Shown one piece after another: positions 23,692 to 33,933 of a DNA stretch of 64,000 bases. The stretch is from Albifimbria verrucaria. Taxonomy: Eukaryota; Ascomycota; Sordariomycetes; Hypocreales; Stachybotryaceae. Location: contig JAHREC010000062.1 in the NCBI GenBank assembly GCA_020081605.1, positions 4,149,758 to 4,213,757 on the forward strand. Direction: 5' to 3'. Under the pieces are notes generated by a model. That model was not told where the DNA came from and made no database searches. It saw only the letters and a list, made by a program, of their open reading frames with translations. A program made the position numbers and the translations under genes. Positions within the stretch are counted from its first letter, which is position 1, and each line of letters begins with the position of its first letter.

Positions 23692-25762
23692 TTATAGCGG
23701 CTTTTCCTGCATCATAAACACTGTGACCATCAGCCCGCAACCCACGAAACCCATTGAAAGTGCTGTGGTAATTGAGGTCAGAAAGCTCGGTTACATCTGA
23801 ATAGGAAGTTTATCATACCGTTCGATGACATCAAGGCTTGCAAATATGCCTTTGATACTGGATTGGCAATCTCGCTAGGAAGTTTATCGATATAGTTGAC
23901 GTTTGACAGTACGTGTCGAATAATCTAGAATTTTGTGTCAACTTCGTAATTTTTTGTTCAAGACGGCGAACCAACCTCTTGCTTGTTGTCGAGTCCATCT
24001 AGTAGCATCTCCATACGAAATTGAAGAACACTATTGATCAAGGTCGTGGAAAAGCTCGCTCCTACAAGAATTCCTATGCTTTGAGCTAGAAACCACGTGG
24101 TTCCCGCTATAGAAATTTCGCTGTTGTCGACGCTGGCCACAAGGTGAATGAATGTCGTCGACTGAATAATGCCCATGCCGACCCCGGCAAGGATACAAGA
24201 AGTGCATCAAGTCTTTTCGTATTGCCATTCCAACGAAACAATAAGAGGAGGAATCCTAAAACTGCAATAAAGTTTCCAAAAGTTGTTAAAACTTTGTATT
24301 TTCTGGTTTTGTGTATGCGATTTCCGCTGAAAATGGTTCCCAGCGCATTGCCAATGACGACAGGAACAACCCTCGCGCCAGAAGACGACACAGATTCGTG
24401 GCCGATGACTTGGAAGTAAATGGGAATTGAGAATAGAAGCTACATTTGTTTAGCCTATAACTTGCAACCATTGTCAGTGAACTTACACCGAACTGTCCGG
24501 CAGCTTGAAGTGCCACAATTGAGCAGGAGGTTAACACGTCCTGTCTCGAAATTAACCCCAAGGGCATGACTGGTTCTTTGGCATAATATTTCTCCACAGC
24601 TATGAAACTAGCCACAAATAGAAGAAAGGCAAGAATCATTGTGATGCTATAAAACATCGGCACGCCTTTGCTGGCAAGGTCAAGTGCCAGACTTCCCGTC
24701 AGCACTGCGCCAACGAGAGCGGATGCCCCAGCAAAGTCAACTCTGGATAGCTTCGATGCCTCGTCGTTTTTCGTGTCATCTTTTGAAGGCTCCGGCAAGA
24801 TCCAAAACAATACCGCGAGTCCTGCCATGACTACTGGAAGTTGTATACGGAAACACCTGGTCAAGTTAGCCAGAAGCTAGCAAGTACAGTCATTGAACGA
24901 ACCATCGCCAGCCAATCGCTCCTGTAAGCCAACTGCCCAAAGGACCTCCCATGGAGCGGGCCATTGTCGCCGTCAAGTTTACATATGTTCGAAATTTGGC
25001 GACATTGCGTAGAGGGACCAAATCTGGTTGTGTTAGTATAGTCGTGCTGGTCGACGCGGTTGATGATGAATTACCAGCCACAATAATTGAGGTGAGGGCA
25101 ATCTTTCCAGCACTGCCTACGCCACTGACGGCTCGCCCTATCAAAATTTGCCAATAAGTCTGGCTAATCGCTCTGTCTTAAGTGATTAGAAAGGCCAATT
25201 TCTCTTTAGGAGCTGGCAACCTACACAGTGGAACACCCGATTCCATACATAACCCAGCAAAACACCAGACACTTTCTCCTACCATAGATGTCGCTTAGTT
25301 TTCCATACTAGTATTGCTTATTAGCCATTTTTAGGGAGCTCAAGAATGAAGAAACGGGGCCTACCAAAGGCTGACTTGACGACTGGGCCAACGTATATAT
25401 GGTCAGCAACCACGCAGCTGAGGATGATGCATTGAATTCGGAGGCAATATGTTGGCTTGTGGCTATGACCACAGATGAGGCGGCGTTTGCAAGAAATACA
25501 CCTGTGGATTACTGTCATTACTGTTAGCCTACTTAGAAATAGATGGGAAAAAATACCTGCGAGTAGAATTGGAAAAACTGTCCATATCACAGCAGCAGAT
25601 GCGCCATTATCATGGTCTGAAGTGTTCGACTCTAAGCCAATTCAGTATAATTCTGTCCAATATTTAGTTTACTTTTCCCTTACCAGGCTCTTCTTCGTGG
25701 GCAATCAGTGGTGTCCGTTCATCCACCTCGACTACAGAAGTGTTCTTCTGATGGTTTGCCAT
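23692..25762 (-). CDS. MFS drug:H+ antiporter-type exporter, many introns, one frameshift
   Basis: Multidrug/toxin efflux type MFS protein of the fungal DHA family. The N-tail is MANHQKNTSVVEVDERTPLIA. TM1 is VIWTVFPILLAGVFLANAAS, then IATSQHIASEFNASSSAAWL, the motif-A loop YGKLSDIYGRRKCLVF, WQILIGRAVSGVGSAGK, MGGPLGSWLTGAIGWRW, LPEPSKDDTKN, SRQDVLTSCSIVAL and FLAQSIGILVGASFSTTL, ending VFMMQEKPL at 23692. At least seven short introns with standard borders are needed. One base is missing near 24183, in a GGGG run between LLVSLPG and GMGIIQSTTF. It diverges from the sulfatase gene across 460 bp. The exported compound is unknown. Confidence 0.85.
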
Positions 25763-26221
25763 CTTACGCTGCGTTCTCGCTATTGCTTTGGTTGCAAACC
25801 GAATCTTTTTGAAGTGAGATCCTAGATTAGTTTCAAACTCATTCTGAAATTAAACTACATTGTGATTCAATCGCCTGCCCTTTCTTAAAAACAGGTACCG
25901 AACTCTACTAGCCCAAGCATCTCCCTGGGTATGGAGCGTGGTTGCATTGATGGGTGGATCCATGTCGATCGACTCCAAAGCCGACCGTCGGCCATCGGAA
26001 ACGGAGTCGGCCGTCGGAACCAAGTCGGAGCCACCGGGATGCAGCTGCTTCAGCAAACGCAATGCCTAGCGCAAAGCCAGATTCTGTAGGCCTTGATATG
26101 CCAAAGACGGATTTGGAAATATCATTGCTGAATCACTCTACAACCTAAATGCCAGGCCGTAAGCTCTTCATTTAATCTCGATTGGGTGCATTGTGCGTGC
26201 AACTCGCCACAGCTACTCATA
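25763..26221. promoter_or_regulatory. divergent promoter region between exporter and sulfatase genes
   Basis: A 459-bp region separating two outward-facing genes. It contains a cluster of CGG/CCG triplets at 25981-26037, including the CCGAC-C-GTCGG inverted repeat listed separately. This is the type of site bound by Zn2Cys6 regulators, two of which are in this cluster. Confidence 0.55.
25981..25991. promoter_or_regulatory. inverted CGG repeat, candidate Zn2Cys6 operator
   Basis: CCGACCGTCGG is a perfect inverted repeat around one central base, giving CCG-N5-CGG. Within the next 45 bases several further CGG triplets follow (TCGGAAACGGAGTCGG and GTCGGAGCC). Binuclear zinc-cluster dimers bind such spaced CGG pairs. 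Assignment to a given regulator is inference. Confidence 0.5.
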
Positions 26222-28194
26222 ATGTTGTATTGGGTCATCTCATTTCTTTTCCTGGGACAATTGGCATCATGTCGTCGTCCCAATATACTCTTCATCCTGA
26301 CTGATGACCAGGACCTTCACATGGAGAGCGTGGCACACATGCCACATCTTCAGGTAAACCCCCAATCCTCGCCTCATCGATCATCCAATTAATGGAACCA
26401 GAATCTCATTGTAAAAGAAGGCACCACATATAGCCAGCATTATTGTACAGTAGCATTGTGCTGTCCTTCCAGAGCCAGCTTGTGGACTGGCAAGGCTGCT
26501 CACAATCACAATGTCACAAATGTCTCCCCGCCTTACGGTGGTTATCCTAAGGTGGTCGATCAAGGCGTCAACGATGACAATCTTTTTCTATGGATGCAAG
26601 AAGCAGGCTTCAATACTTATTACGTTGGGAAGCTTTGGAATTTCCATACCGTGGAGAATTACAATGAGCCTTATGCCAGGGGCTTCAATGGATCCGATTT
26701 CTTACTCGACCCTTTCACTTATCAATACTGGAACGCAAAAATTTCACACAACGGGGAAAACCTGTAAGCTATGCCGGGCATTACTCGACTGATGTTATAG
26801 CGGAAAAGGCGCTGGCTTGGCTTAATGAAGCACTTGAGCAAGAGGATCCCTTCTTTCTGACAGTCTCGCCAATTGCGCCCCACTCAAACTGGGTTATCGA
26901 TACGAAAAGAGATCTTTCGTATTTGGAAGAGCCCAAGTCTGCACCAAGACATCAACACCTATTTTCCGATTATGTCATTCCGCGAGACGAGAGCTTTAAC
27001 AAGCCCATTGAGGGCGCGGCAAGCTGGGTGGGGAGCTTCCTCCGTTGAATGAAACCCTTATCGAGTACCATGACCATTACCAACGACAACGCTTGAGAGC
27101 TCTTCAATCGGTCGATGAGATGTTGGCCAGTTTAGTCGACGTGCTCGCAGCTTCTGGGCAGCTAGAAAATACGTACATCTTCTATACTACGGACAATGGC
27201 TACCATCTGAGTCAACATCGGATGAAGCCTGGTAAAGAATGCGGTTATGGTGAGTGTTCTTTGCAATCATGTTTTATGCAATGGCTGACCAGGTCCTAGA
27301 TACCGATATCCATATTCCTTTCTTTGTCCGCGGTCCTGGAGTGGCCAAGAATGGCTTGGTAGATGCGGTTACTACACACACCGATGTGAGCTCAACGCTA
27401 CTAGAGATTGCTGGTGTATCAAAACAGCTTGATGGAATTGCTATACCGCTGAAAGAGTCTCAGGACTCTGAATCTCGGCATGAGCATGCCACTATTGAGT
27501 ATTGGGGAGCGGTAAGAGGAGACGACAAATCCTCTGGCAGCATTTACTGATCGTAAGGATAGGCCGTTCCTGAGGGCATTTATGGCGGAAAGAGTGATAG
27601 AAATCGTGAAGCCGGACAGTGGCAGAATGTTTACTACAACAACAGCTACAGGGCTATCAGAATTGTATCTGAGGAATACAGCCTCTACTACTCAGCATGG
27701 TGCACAAACGAAACAGAGTTCTTCGACCTAAAGGTATGACAACACTGAAGTAAAGTGCCTATAAGATGGCTAACATCCAGCAGTCAGACCCTTTCCAAAC
27801 GAAAAATCTTGCAGCCAATCCTAAGGCGTATGCCGCCTATAAGATTGCAGGTCGACACCTTGACCAGATTCTGACTCGTCTGAACGCCCTGGTCATGGTG
27901 CTTAAAACATGCCAGGGCGAGGTTTGCACACAGCCATGGAATTCCTTGCACACAAATAAGAGCATCAAAACTCTAAGACAAGCTCTAGATGATCGCTTTG
28001 ACGAGTTTTACAGCCGACAACCCCAAATGTGGTACAGCGAGTGTGCGTTGGGATACCTTGCAGGCACTGAAAATCAATCACCAGTACACCGATTTGATGA
28101 ACAGCCATCGCCCAGGCGAGGGGCTCCTTGGTCGGACTTTTGGGGATTATTTGTATCAAAATTAAGTTCCCTAACCGGGACCGGAGACCTTTGA
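26222..28194 (+). CDS. secreted sulfatase (arylsulfatase family), two frameshifts
   Basis: Hydrolyses sulfate esters, using a Cys-derived formylglycine. The signal peptide is MLYWVISFLFLGQLASC, followed by RRPNILFILTDDQD (metal ligands). The maturation motif is ALCCPSRASLWTGK, with the C-x-P-S-R signature. Further active-site blocks are SPIAPHSNW and FYTTDNGYHLSQHRMKPGKE; later HIPFFVRGPGV and AYKIAGRHLDQILTRLNAL. Exons are 26222-26353, 26402-27249, 27300-27511, 27563-27733 and 27784-28194, with 48-51 nt introns. Single-base losses near 26756 (AAAA) and near 27030 (GGGG) break exon 2. It is secreted, so it may release sulfate or sulfated substrates outside the cell for uptake by the neighbouring transporters (inference). 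Confidence 0.9.
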
Positions 28195-29038
28195 GAAGAG
28201 GCAGCCTCAAGAAGATATTATGACAAATGACGCTGGCGGAGAGACCGTCGCGTCGACATAGCGGCTCTATCTTTGAATTCAGGGCGTATTTGGCGATAAC
28301 ATGAACCCCAAATGTAGAATAACTATAAGGGTATAACTCTCTACTAGCATAAGTAGTGTGTGTGACTTGTAGGGCACAATACAGCTCGCTTTCTAAAATA
28401 ATAACTCGATAAAGAAGGAACGCTTCCGATAGACCACATCTCATTCCGCCGCGAACACGAATCCGATGAAGCTGGCAATTGACTTAAGCCTGACATTTAA
28501 ATTAGAATAGAATCCCACTTATGCCACGTCTTCATCATCCCTTGCCCTCTTTTTCTCGTACTACCACATTTGGCAAGGGAAAAACTGCTTTATGATGTAG
28601 CTGCAGTTTATCAGTCCATATCTTTCAAGCATCACATTGACAGATAGCCCCTTCGCCCGAGTACGATTCCGTATTCAACAGAACTTCAATCTCCGCATAT
28701 TTTGTTTGCCATGCATTGTCGATATGTTTTATGACCCTTGCTGATGGCTCGAGGTTCTGCTACACCCAAAGAAGCGTCTGCATGGCTACACAATCTTACA
28801 CTGTGGTTCACATTAGGAATCAAAAAGTTGAGTTGAATTGAAATATAAAGCGAAGCGAAGCGGTGATGAAGCCTGATGGTAGGATACCAGCATTGTAAAG
28901 TTATATAGGTCCAATCCCGCGTAGGTATCTTACCTTAGCTTCGAGGCTATACAGAAGACCAACTCGGATGACTTGGAGGCGCGGCTGAGAGTTCCGTATC
29001 AAGAGCTACCATGGGGGTCGGTGTAATTTGAGGGATGT
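28195..29038. other. convergent intergenic region
   Basis: Between the 3' ends of the sulfatase (plus) and isochorismatase-like (minus) genes. A short GC/GA-rich repeat (AGCGAAGCGAAGCGG near 28850) is the only feature seen. Confidence 0.55.
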
Positions 29039-29918
29039 CTAATTGAGGCCCTCCTCGCCAGGTTGAGTTATCCCATCAGTGATAGCAGCAGCATGGTTCC
29101 TTGCAATCATGCCCCAGACGGGAAATACTGGTCCAAGAATGGAATCATCTGTTTACCACCAGGAATGTTCCTCCAGTCTCTCATTAGATCGCACGCAATA
29201 GAGAAGAAACTGACAACTTGCACGCCAGCATGTCTCATTCTCTCGTTGGAAAGGTCTCGAACAAATGAGGACGAAGTACCAGATGCCTCTCCATTAGCCC
29301 AAACAGAGTAGCCCTCGTCTCGAAGAGACAGAGCCAAGTGAGTGGTACAGACGTCAGTCATGATGCTCGCTAAGATGATTTGAGTCTTGCCAGTTCCTTT
29401 GACTGCATTGCGGAAATCTTTGTTATCCCATGCATCAACCTCGCCCGGACGCTCAATAACCGTAGTATTGGGGTACATGTCCAAGATTTCTCGCGGCAGT
29501 GGCCCGTTTGCGCCTAAACACCGTTAACTTCTAGTGGTTGTGAGCCCAAAATGAGTGATTTCATTACCTTTCTGAGCAGATGTAGTCAAAATCACTGGCA
29601 GATCGAATAGTTTTCCCAGTGCAGCATGCCCCAACATGTTGCTCTTGAATGCAGTGGGGTCGAAATCTCGCACAGTGCTGTAAAGGCCCTCCTGAAGGTC
29701 AACTATCAAGAGGAGCTGATAGGTGTTAGCAATGAAAGATTTATCTGTGGTGCAGAAAACATACAGCCTTGCTCTTGTCTAGTCTCTCGTATGAAAACTC
29801 TATAAGATTTGTTTCAGCACAGGCAAGTTTCAACCGTTTAGTCAGTGAACGCACTGTCTCCCGCTACCACTGCAATTAAGCTGGCTAGACCAAAGCTAAG
29901 TGCCGAGAGGAGCTTCAT
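29039..29918 (-). CDS. secreted isochorismatase-family hydrolase, frameshifted
   Basis: Cysteine hydrolase of the isochorismatase-like superfamily (YcaC-like). The signal peptide is MKLLSALSFGLASLIAVVAG. Then come YERLDKSKA, the catalytic-Asp strand LLLIVDLQEGLYSTV, GANGPLPREILDMYPN, RPGEVDAWDNKDFRNAV and the nucleophile segment IMTDVCTTHLALSL, with DLMRDWRNIPGGKQM near the end. Exons are 29918-29765, 29715-29568 and 29513-29039. Frame breaks lie near 29860, just after the signal peptide, and near 29122, where the alternate frame continues IARNHAAAITDG to the TAG at 29039. Family members act on amides, nicotinamide, isochorismate or similar; the substrate here is unknown. A TATATAGAG element oriented for this gene lies near 30020. 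Confidence 0.8.
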
Positions 29919-30498
29919 CGTGATGAGATATTATGCTAATGACGACAACTTATCAGGCTGCAAACTTGATTGTGAACCAAAGCTTGCACATGGTAAGGGA
30001 TTTTGATGCAACGGCTCTATATATACTCTCCGAAGACGTGCAGTGAAATGTCTTAACTGAATGTAGTAATACATCTATCCGCGTAAATATTTCCCAGGTC
30101 GGCTAGTTACAAGGCCACATACTATGCTACTATGCACCCTACCACGACAAGAGGGAGTAGTTATGGCTTGGACTAGATAACTAATTGAGACGCTACGGAC
30201 GCTACGGACGCTACGGACACTACGGACGCTACGGACACTACGGGCGCAATGAGACTGTGGGCCCTATTATGGGGATTAAGGAAAGTTGCCAGAAAAAAAC
30301 CGACTTCGTTAATGGTCTGGGGCACAAGAAGAATGTCCAAATGGTCAAATAACGCAGAAGGAAGGGTTACTTGAGCAATACCATGGTTTATGATAAGGCC
30401 TAAGATGCAAGAGATGAACAGCGTATGTAAATTCCCTGTTATGTAAAACTGGAATACCCCATAGAATATCTCATTAAATCTAGAAAGCTTTTCTATCT
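29919..30498. other. intergenic region with 9-bp minisatellite
   Basis: Contains the isochorismatase-gene promoter, the left minisatellite array at 30191-30244 and the 3' flank of the aldehyde dehydrogenase gene. Confidence 0.6.
30191..30244 (+). repeat. minisatellite, six 9-bp units CGCTACGGA
   Basis: Six contiguous units: CGCTACGGA three times, CACTACGGA, CGCTACGGA, then CACTACGGG. The same unit appears in reverse complement at 32440-32529 on the other side of the aldehyde dehydrogenase gene. Not part of a convincing coding frame. Confidence 0.9.
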
Positions 30499-31980
30499 CT
30501 ATCCACGAAATTGAATCTTCGAAGCGGCTGGTCGCATGGTGACTGTCTTGATCTCTAGAAACTCAGCGATGCCATAGTTGGCGTTGTTGCTACCCCAACC
30601 ACTAGACTTCCGGCCTTGCACCGGCATCAGAGGCATATCCGCCAAAGTGCAGGCGTTTATATGAACTATACCGTACTGCAACCTATGGCTTAGATCTAAA
30701 GCTATCATAGTATCATCTGTCCAAATTGCGGCAGTCAGACCATATTTGCTGTCATTAGCCATGTCAACAGCTGCGTCCAAAGTATCAACAATGTAAAGCG
30801 AAACAGAAGGGCCAAAAGCTTCTTCATCTGCCAATTTGCTGGTACGTTTGACGCCAGTCAAGATGGTTGGTCTTAGTGTTGTCTTGTTCGGGCCAGTCAG
30901 AGAGTTATCCCCGATGAGAAACTCAGCTCCATCATCCTTGGCCGCCTGAACGAGGGCCTGAGACTGGATGGCGAAATCTTTAGTCACAGCAGAGCCAAAA
31001 CCGCCAACGTAGTTAGCGTTTACTTCATCCTTGAGTGCAGAAATGAAATCTTCGGCAACTTCGCAGAGTACAATGATGCGTTCAGTGGAAAAGCAGATCT
31101 GTCCATGGTGACAGAAAGCCCCGAAGGCAATGTTTTTGGCGGCCATCTTCAAGTTAGCATCCTCGAGTACAAGGACAGGACTCTTGCCACCAAGCTCCAT
31201 GAGAAGGGGTTTGAGGTATTTGGATGTTAGCTGACCGATAACTCTGCCCACTCCAGCACTGCCGATAAACTCGACCTTGCGGATGGCCGGATGGGCAATA
31301 ATTGCTTCGGTTACTGCCGCAGCGTCCTCCCGCCGCACTTGAATCTGGTTGATCACACCCTTGGGGACTCCAGCCACCTCAAAGATATCAACAATTTCTC
31401 GATAGATCAGTGGACATAGCTCTGAAGCCTTGAGGACGATGGTGCAACCTGCAGCAAGGGCGGCGGAAATGCTACGAGGGCCCAGTATACTGGGACTGTT
31501 CCATGGTAGAATGAGCATCACAGGACCAATAGCCTCCCTGTGGACGAAAACATGAGTCTCGCCATCATAAATTGGCGGGATGGTGCCGGTAAGTGTCGTA
31601 CTAATTTGGGAAGCTATTTCCCGGATAATTGGTGCACACGCCCTAGGAAGAAACTGGCCGAAGGCTGTAGTGCAAGAAGTCTCAAGAGATTGCGTGGCAC
31701 CGAGCTCATCAGCGCGACTTTCCATGAGGTCAGCCGTCTTCAACAGAATATCACGACGTTTCCAGTAAGGTGTCTTGCTCCAAGTGTGAAACGCCGTCGC
31801 GGCAGCCTCACAGGCCTCCTTGGCATCTTCAATACTGGCACCCTGGGCATGGTGGACGACTTTGGCCTCCGTAGCATTGATGACTTCGTAGATACGCTCA
31901 GGGGCCAGCGGAGTAGCCATGCCATCGATCCACAGAGGCACTACTCTTCGACCTTGGCTTTCAACTGTGAAGCGAGACAT
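30499..31980 (-). CDS. aldehyde dehydrogenase (NAD(P)-dependent, salicylaldehyde/vanillin dehydrogenase-like)
   Basis: Oxidises an aldehyde to its acid. Intact single-exon frame of 493 residues, the normal length for the family. Visible elements are the N-terminal substrate domain (EACEAAATAFHTWSKTPYWKR), the active-site Asn (VMLILPWNSPS), the cofactor loop (KVEFIGSAGVGRVIGQL), the catalytic Glu (LLMELGGKSPVLVL), the catalytic Cys (HHGQICFSTERI) and a later conserved block (ADEEAFGPSVSLYIV). The start is the ATG at 31980 (MSRFTVESQGRRV); the frame stays open to 32169 but the upstream part looks like leader sequence. It diverges from the aldo/keto reductase gene across 746 bp. The aromatic-aldehyde preference is a guess from overall resemblance. 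It is bracketed by inverted 9-bp arrays. Confidence 0.93.
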   Translation of the reverse strand: MSRFTVESQGRRVVPLWIDGMATPLAPERIYEVINATEAKVVHHAQGASIEDAKEACEAAATAFHTWSKTPYWKRRDILLKTADLMESRADELGATQSLETSCTTAFGQFLPRACAPIIREIASQISTTLTGTIPPIYDGETHVFVHREAIGPVMLILPWNSPSILGPRSISAALAAGCTIVLKASELCPLIYREIVDIFEVAGVPKGVINQIQVRREDAAAVTEAIIAHPAIRKVEFIGSAGVGRVIGQLTSKYLKPLLMELGGKSPVLVLEDANLKMAAKNIAFGAFCHHGQICFSTERIIVLCEVAEDFISALKDEVNANYVGGFGSAVTKDFAIQSQALVQAAKDDGAEFLIGDNSLTGPNKTTLRPTILTGVKRTSKLADEEAFGPSVSLYIVDTLDAAVDMANDSKYGLTAAIWTDDTMIALDLSHRLQYGIVHINACTLADMPLMPVQGRKSSGWGSNNANYGIAEFLEIKTVTMRPAASKIQFRG

Positions 31981-32726
31981 GGTAGTGAGGTAAGCTTGTA
32001 GATACTTGGAGACTGAACTTAGAGTTGAGGGCAAGAGTGAGAGAGAGACAAGGTGTTGGGTCGTTTGTGACCGTGTTGATTTATTGATATGAACTTTGTT
32101 GGAGTTAGGAAGGACTTGACTCACGTCCTTATGGCACCTATAAATGTTTCTGCTCGGTTTCGCAAACATCTTGCTCCTTTGCCTCGTTCCTAGATCGCCA
32201 CATGTGCATTCAGCGTAGCATGTTCATTTGGATCGAATTGTGGATAGAATAGTGTCTCACTTGCATAGTGACGTAAAGGCAAGATCCTGTGTTATAGTGC
32301 CATGTAAGCTGATGAGGAAAATACTTTTGCCCTGCGACGATCCCATATCAGTTGTGAAGCATAATCCGAAACATAATCCCGCACATGTCCTCGACGAATA
32401 CCTGCCTCGCAATGGAGGCCTCAGGTGTCCACCAGTGCGTCCGTAGCGTCCGTAGCGCCCATATCGTCTGTTGGGTCCATTGCATCCGTAGTGCCCGTAG
32501 TGCCCGTAGCGTCCGTAGCGTCATCCGCAGCGACATTTCACGGCATGAATTGAAAAAAGGATGTTAACGAAACAGTTTGAAGATGTAATCTAGCCGCTAC
32601 AATGCAAATTCTCTTACGCTAGGTAGTTTCCGGTTATCACTTGCCAACAGAGGTACTATATAAGAGAGCTCATCTTCGTCATCTTACGAACTCAAGCAAC
32701 CCTCACAGCGCGTTCCATTAAGAAAA
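31981..32726. promoter_or_regulatory. divergent promoter region, aldehyde dehydrogenase / aldo-keto reductase
   Basis: A 746-bp region shared by two outward-facing redox genes. It includes the second minisatellite array (32440-32529) and a TATA-like CTATATAAGAG near 32657-32667, about 65 bases upstream of the reductase ATG. Confidence 0.6.
32440..32529 (-). repeat. degenerate minisatellite, ten 9-bp units, inverse of the left array
   Basis: Plus strand reads TCCGTAGCG units: two perfect, three diverged (including TCTGTTGGG), then TCCGTAGTG, CCCGTAGTG, CCCGTAGCG, TCCGTAGCG and a diverged end. The unit is the reverse complement of the 30191-30244 unit. Period 9 leaves all frames open, which creates false coding potential on both strands. 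Confidence 0.85.
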
Positions 32727-33933
32727 ATGCCCCTTCCAAACTTCCCACAGCTCTGGATACAATTCCTCACTTGCCTTATCGTCATCTTGGGAAGTCAGGC
32801 CTTCGTGTCCCTCCATTTATACTTGGCTGTGCCGGTTACGGATCGACAGAATGGGCGGACTGGGCGATTCCCTACGAGGCAGCGAAGCCTATTCTAAAAG
32901 CTGCCTGGGACTCAGGCATTCAAACATTCGATACAGCCAATGTTTACTCTAACGGTATTTTTATCAACCTGAGCATTTAAATGTGTAGACTAAGCTCATA
33001 GGAAATAGGCGAGAGCGAGAAAATCCTCGGACTTTTTATAAAGGAACACAACATCCCACGGCATCAAGTGGTCATCATGACCAAGGTCCATATGCTGACT
33101 GACGATCGGCCTGAGTTCGGCCATTCACGCATTGGTCGAGGTCTCGATGTCTCAACTTACCGAGACTTCCAGAATAACTATGGGCTATCTCGGAATGCTA
33201 TATTCAACCAAGTTGAAGCCTCCTTAAGACGCTTGCAAACAGACTATATTGATCTACTGCAGCTCCATCGCCTGGATCGTGACGTGGATAGAGAGGAGGT
33301 AATGGTTCTTGTATCTGACCCCAAACTGAGCTTCCATTGCTAATCGATCCTGCAGATAATGACCGCGCTTCATGATCTCGTCAAGTCCGGAAAAGTTCGA
33401 TACATCAGGGCGTCTTCCATGCGCGCCGTGGAGTTTGCGCAACTACAGCATATTGCCATTATCAAAGGCTTAACTCAGTTTATAAGCATGCAGTCATATT
33501 ATAACTTACTCAATCGGGAAGATGACAACGAGCTAAACTTCTTTGCTCGAGAAACGGGTGTCGGCCTGATGCCATGGTCTCCCTGGCGAGAGGCGCACTG
33601 GCTCGGTTGCCAACAGAACTCGGAGAGACCAAGACCTTGACGAAGCGGGAAGCTATGGAAAAGAATGATCCTACGTATGCGATCACTGAAGTTGATCGTC
33701 AAGTAATTCATCGCGTCCATGAGGTAGCTCAGAAGCGAGGCTGGACAATGGCGCAGGTGGCGTATGTTTGGGTCAAAGAGAAAACCACCGCTCCTCTGGT
33801 TGGAATTAACTCTGTCCATCGACTCAGTGAATATGTTGAAGCAGCTCGGATGGACTGGAAACTAACACCAGATGAAGAGGAATACTTGGAGGAATTGTAT
33901 CAACCCAAGAAGCGAGTGTTTGACTCAGCGTAG
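32727..33933 (+). CDS. aldo/keto reductase, two frameshifts
   Basis: NADPH-dependent reductase of the AKR superfamily, in the fungal Aad/voltage-channel beta-like subgroup. The start MPLPNFPQ is at 32727, then PYRHLGKSGLRVPPFILG, the catalytic Asp/Tyr segment (IQTFDTANVYSNG), the catalytic Lys (VVIMTKVHML), DYIDLLQLHRLD (catalytic His), VKSGKVRYIRASSMRA, QSYYNLLNRE and the nucleotide-site region (TTAPLVGINSVHRLSEYVEA). Exons are 32727-32954, 33009-33298 and 33356-33933. Single-base losses near 32750 and near 33587 (CCC run) break the frame. One oddity is RAS rather than the usual GVS at the conserved RYIGVSS. Divergent pairing with the aldehyde dehydrogenase suggests linked alcohol/aldehyde/acid chemistry. 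Confidence 0.88.

Noticed and set aside
30191..32529. CRISPR-like array
   Set aside because: Units are contiguous 9-mers without spacers, in a eukaryotic genome: a minisatellite.
32348..32567. Frames with repeated TLRALR or SVRSAR peptides
   Set aside because: Direct products of the 9-bp minisatellite, which keeps all frames open; no start or splice context.
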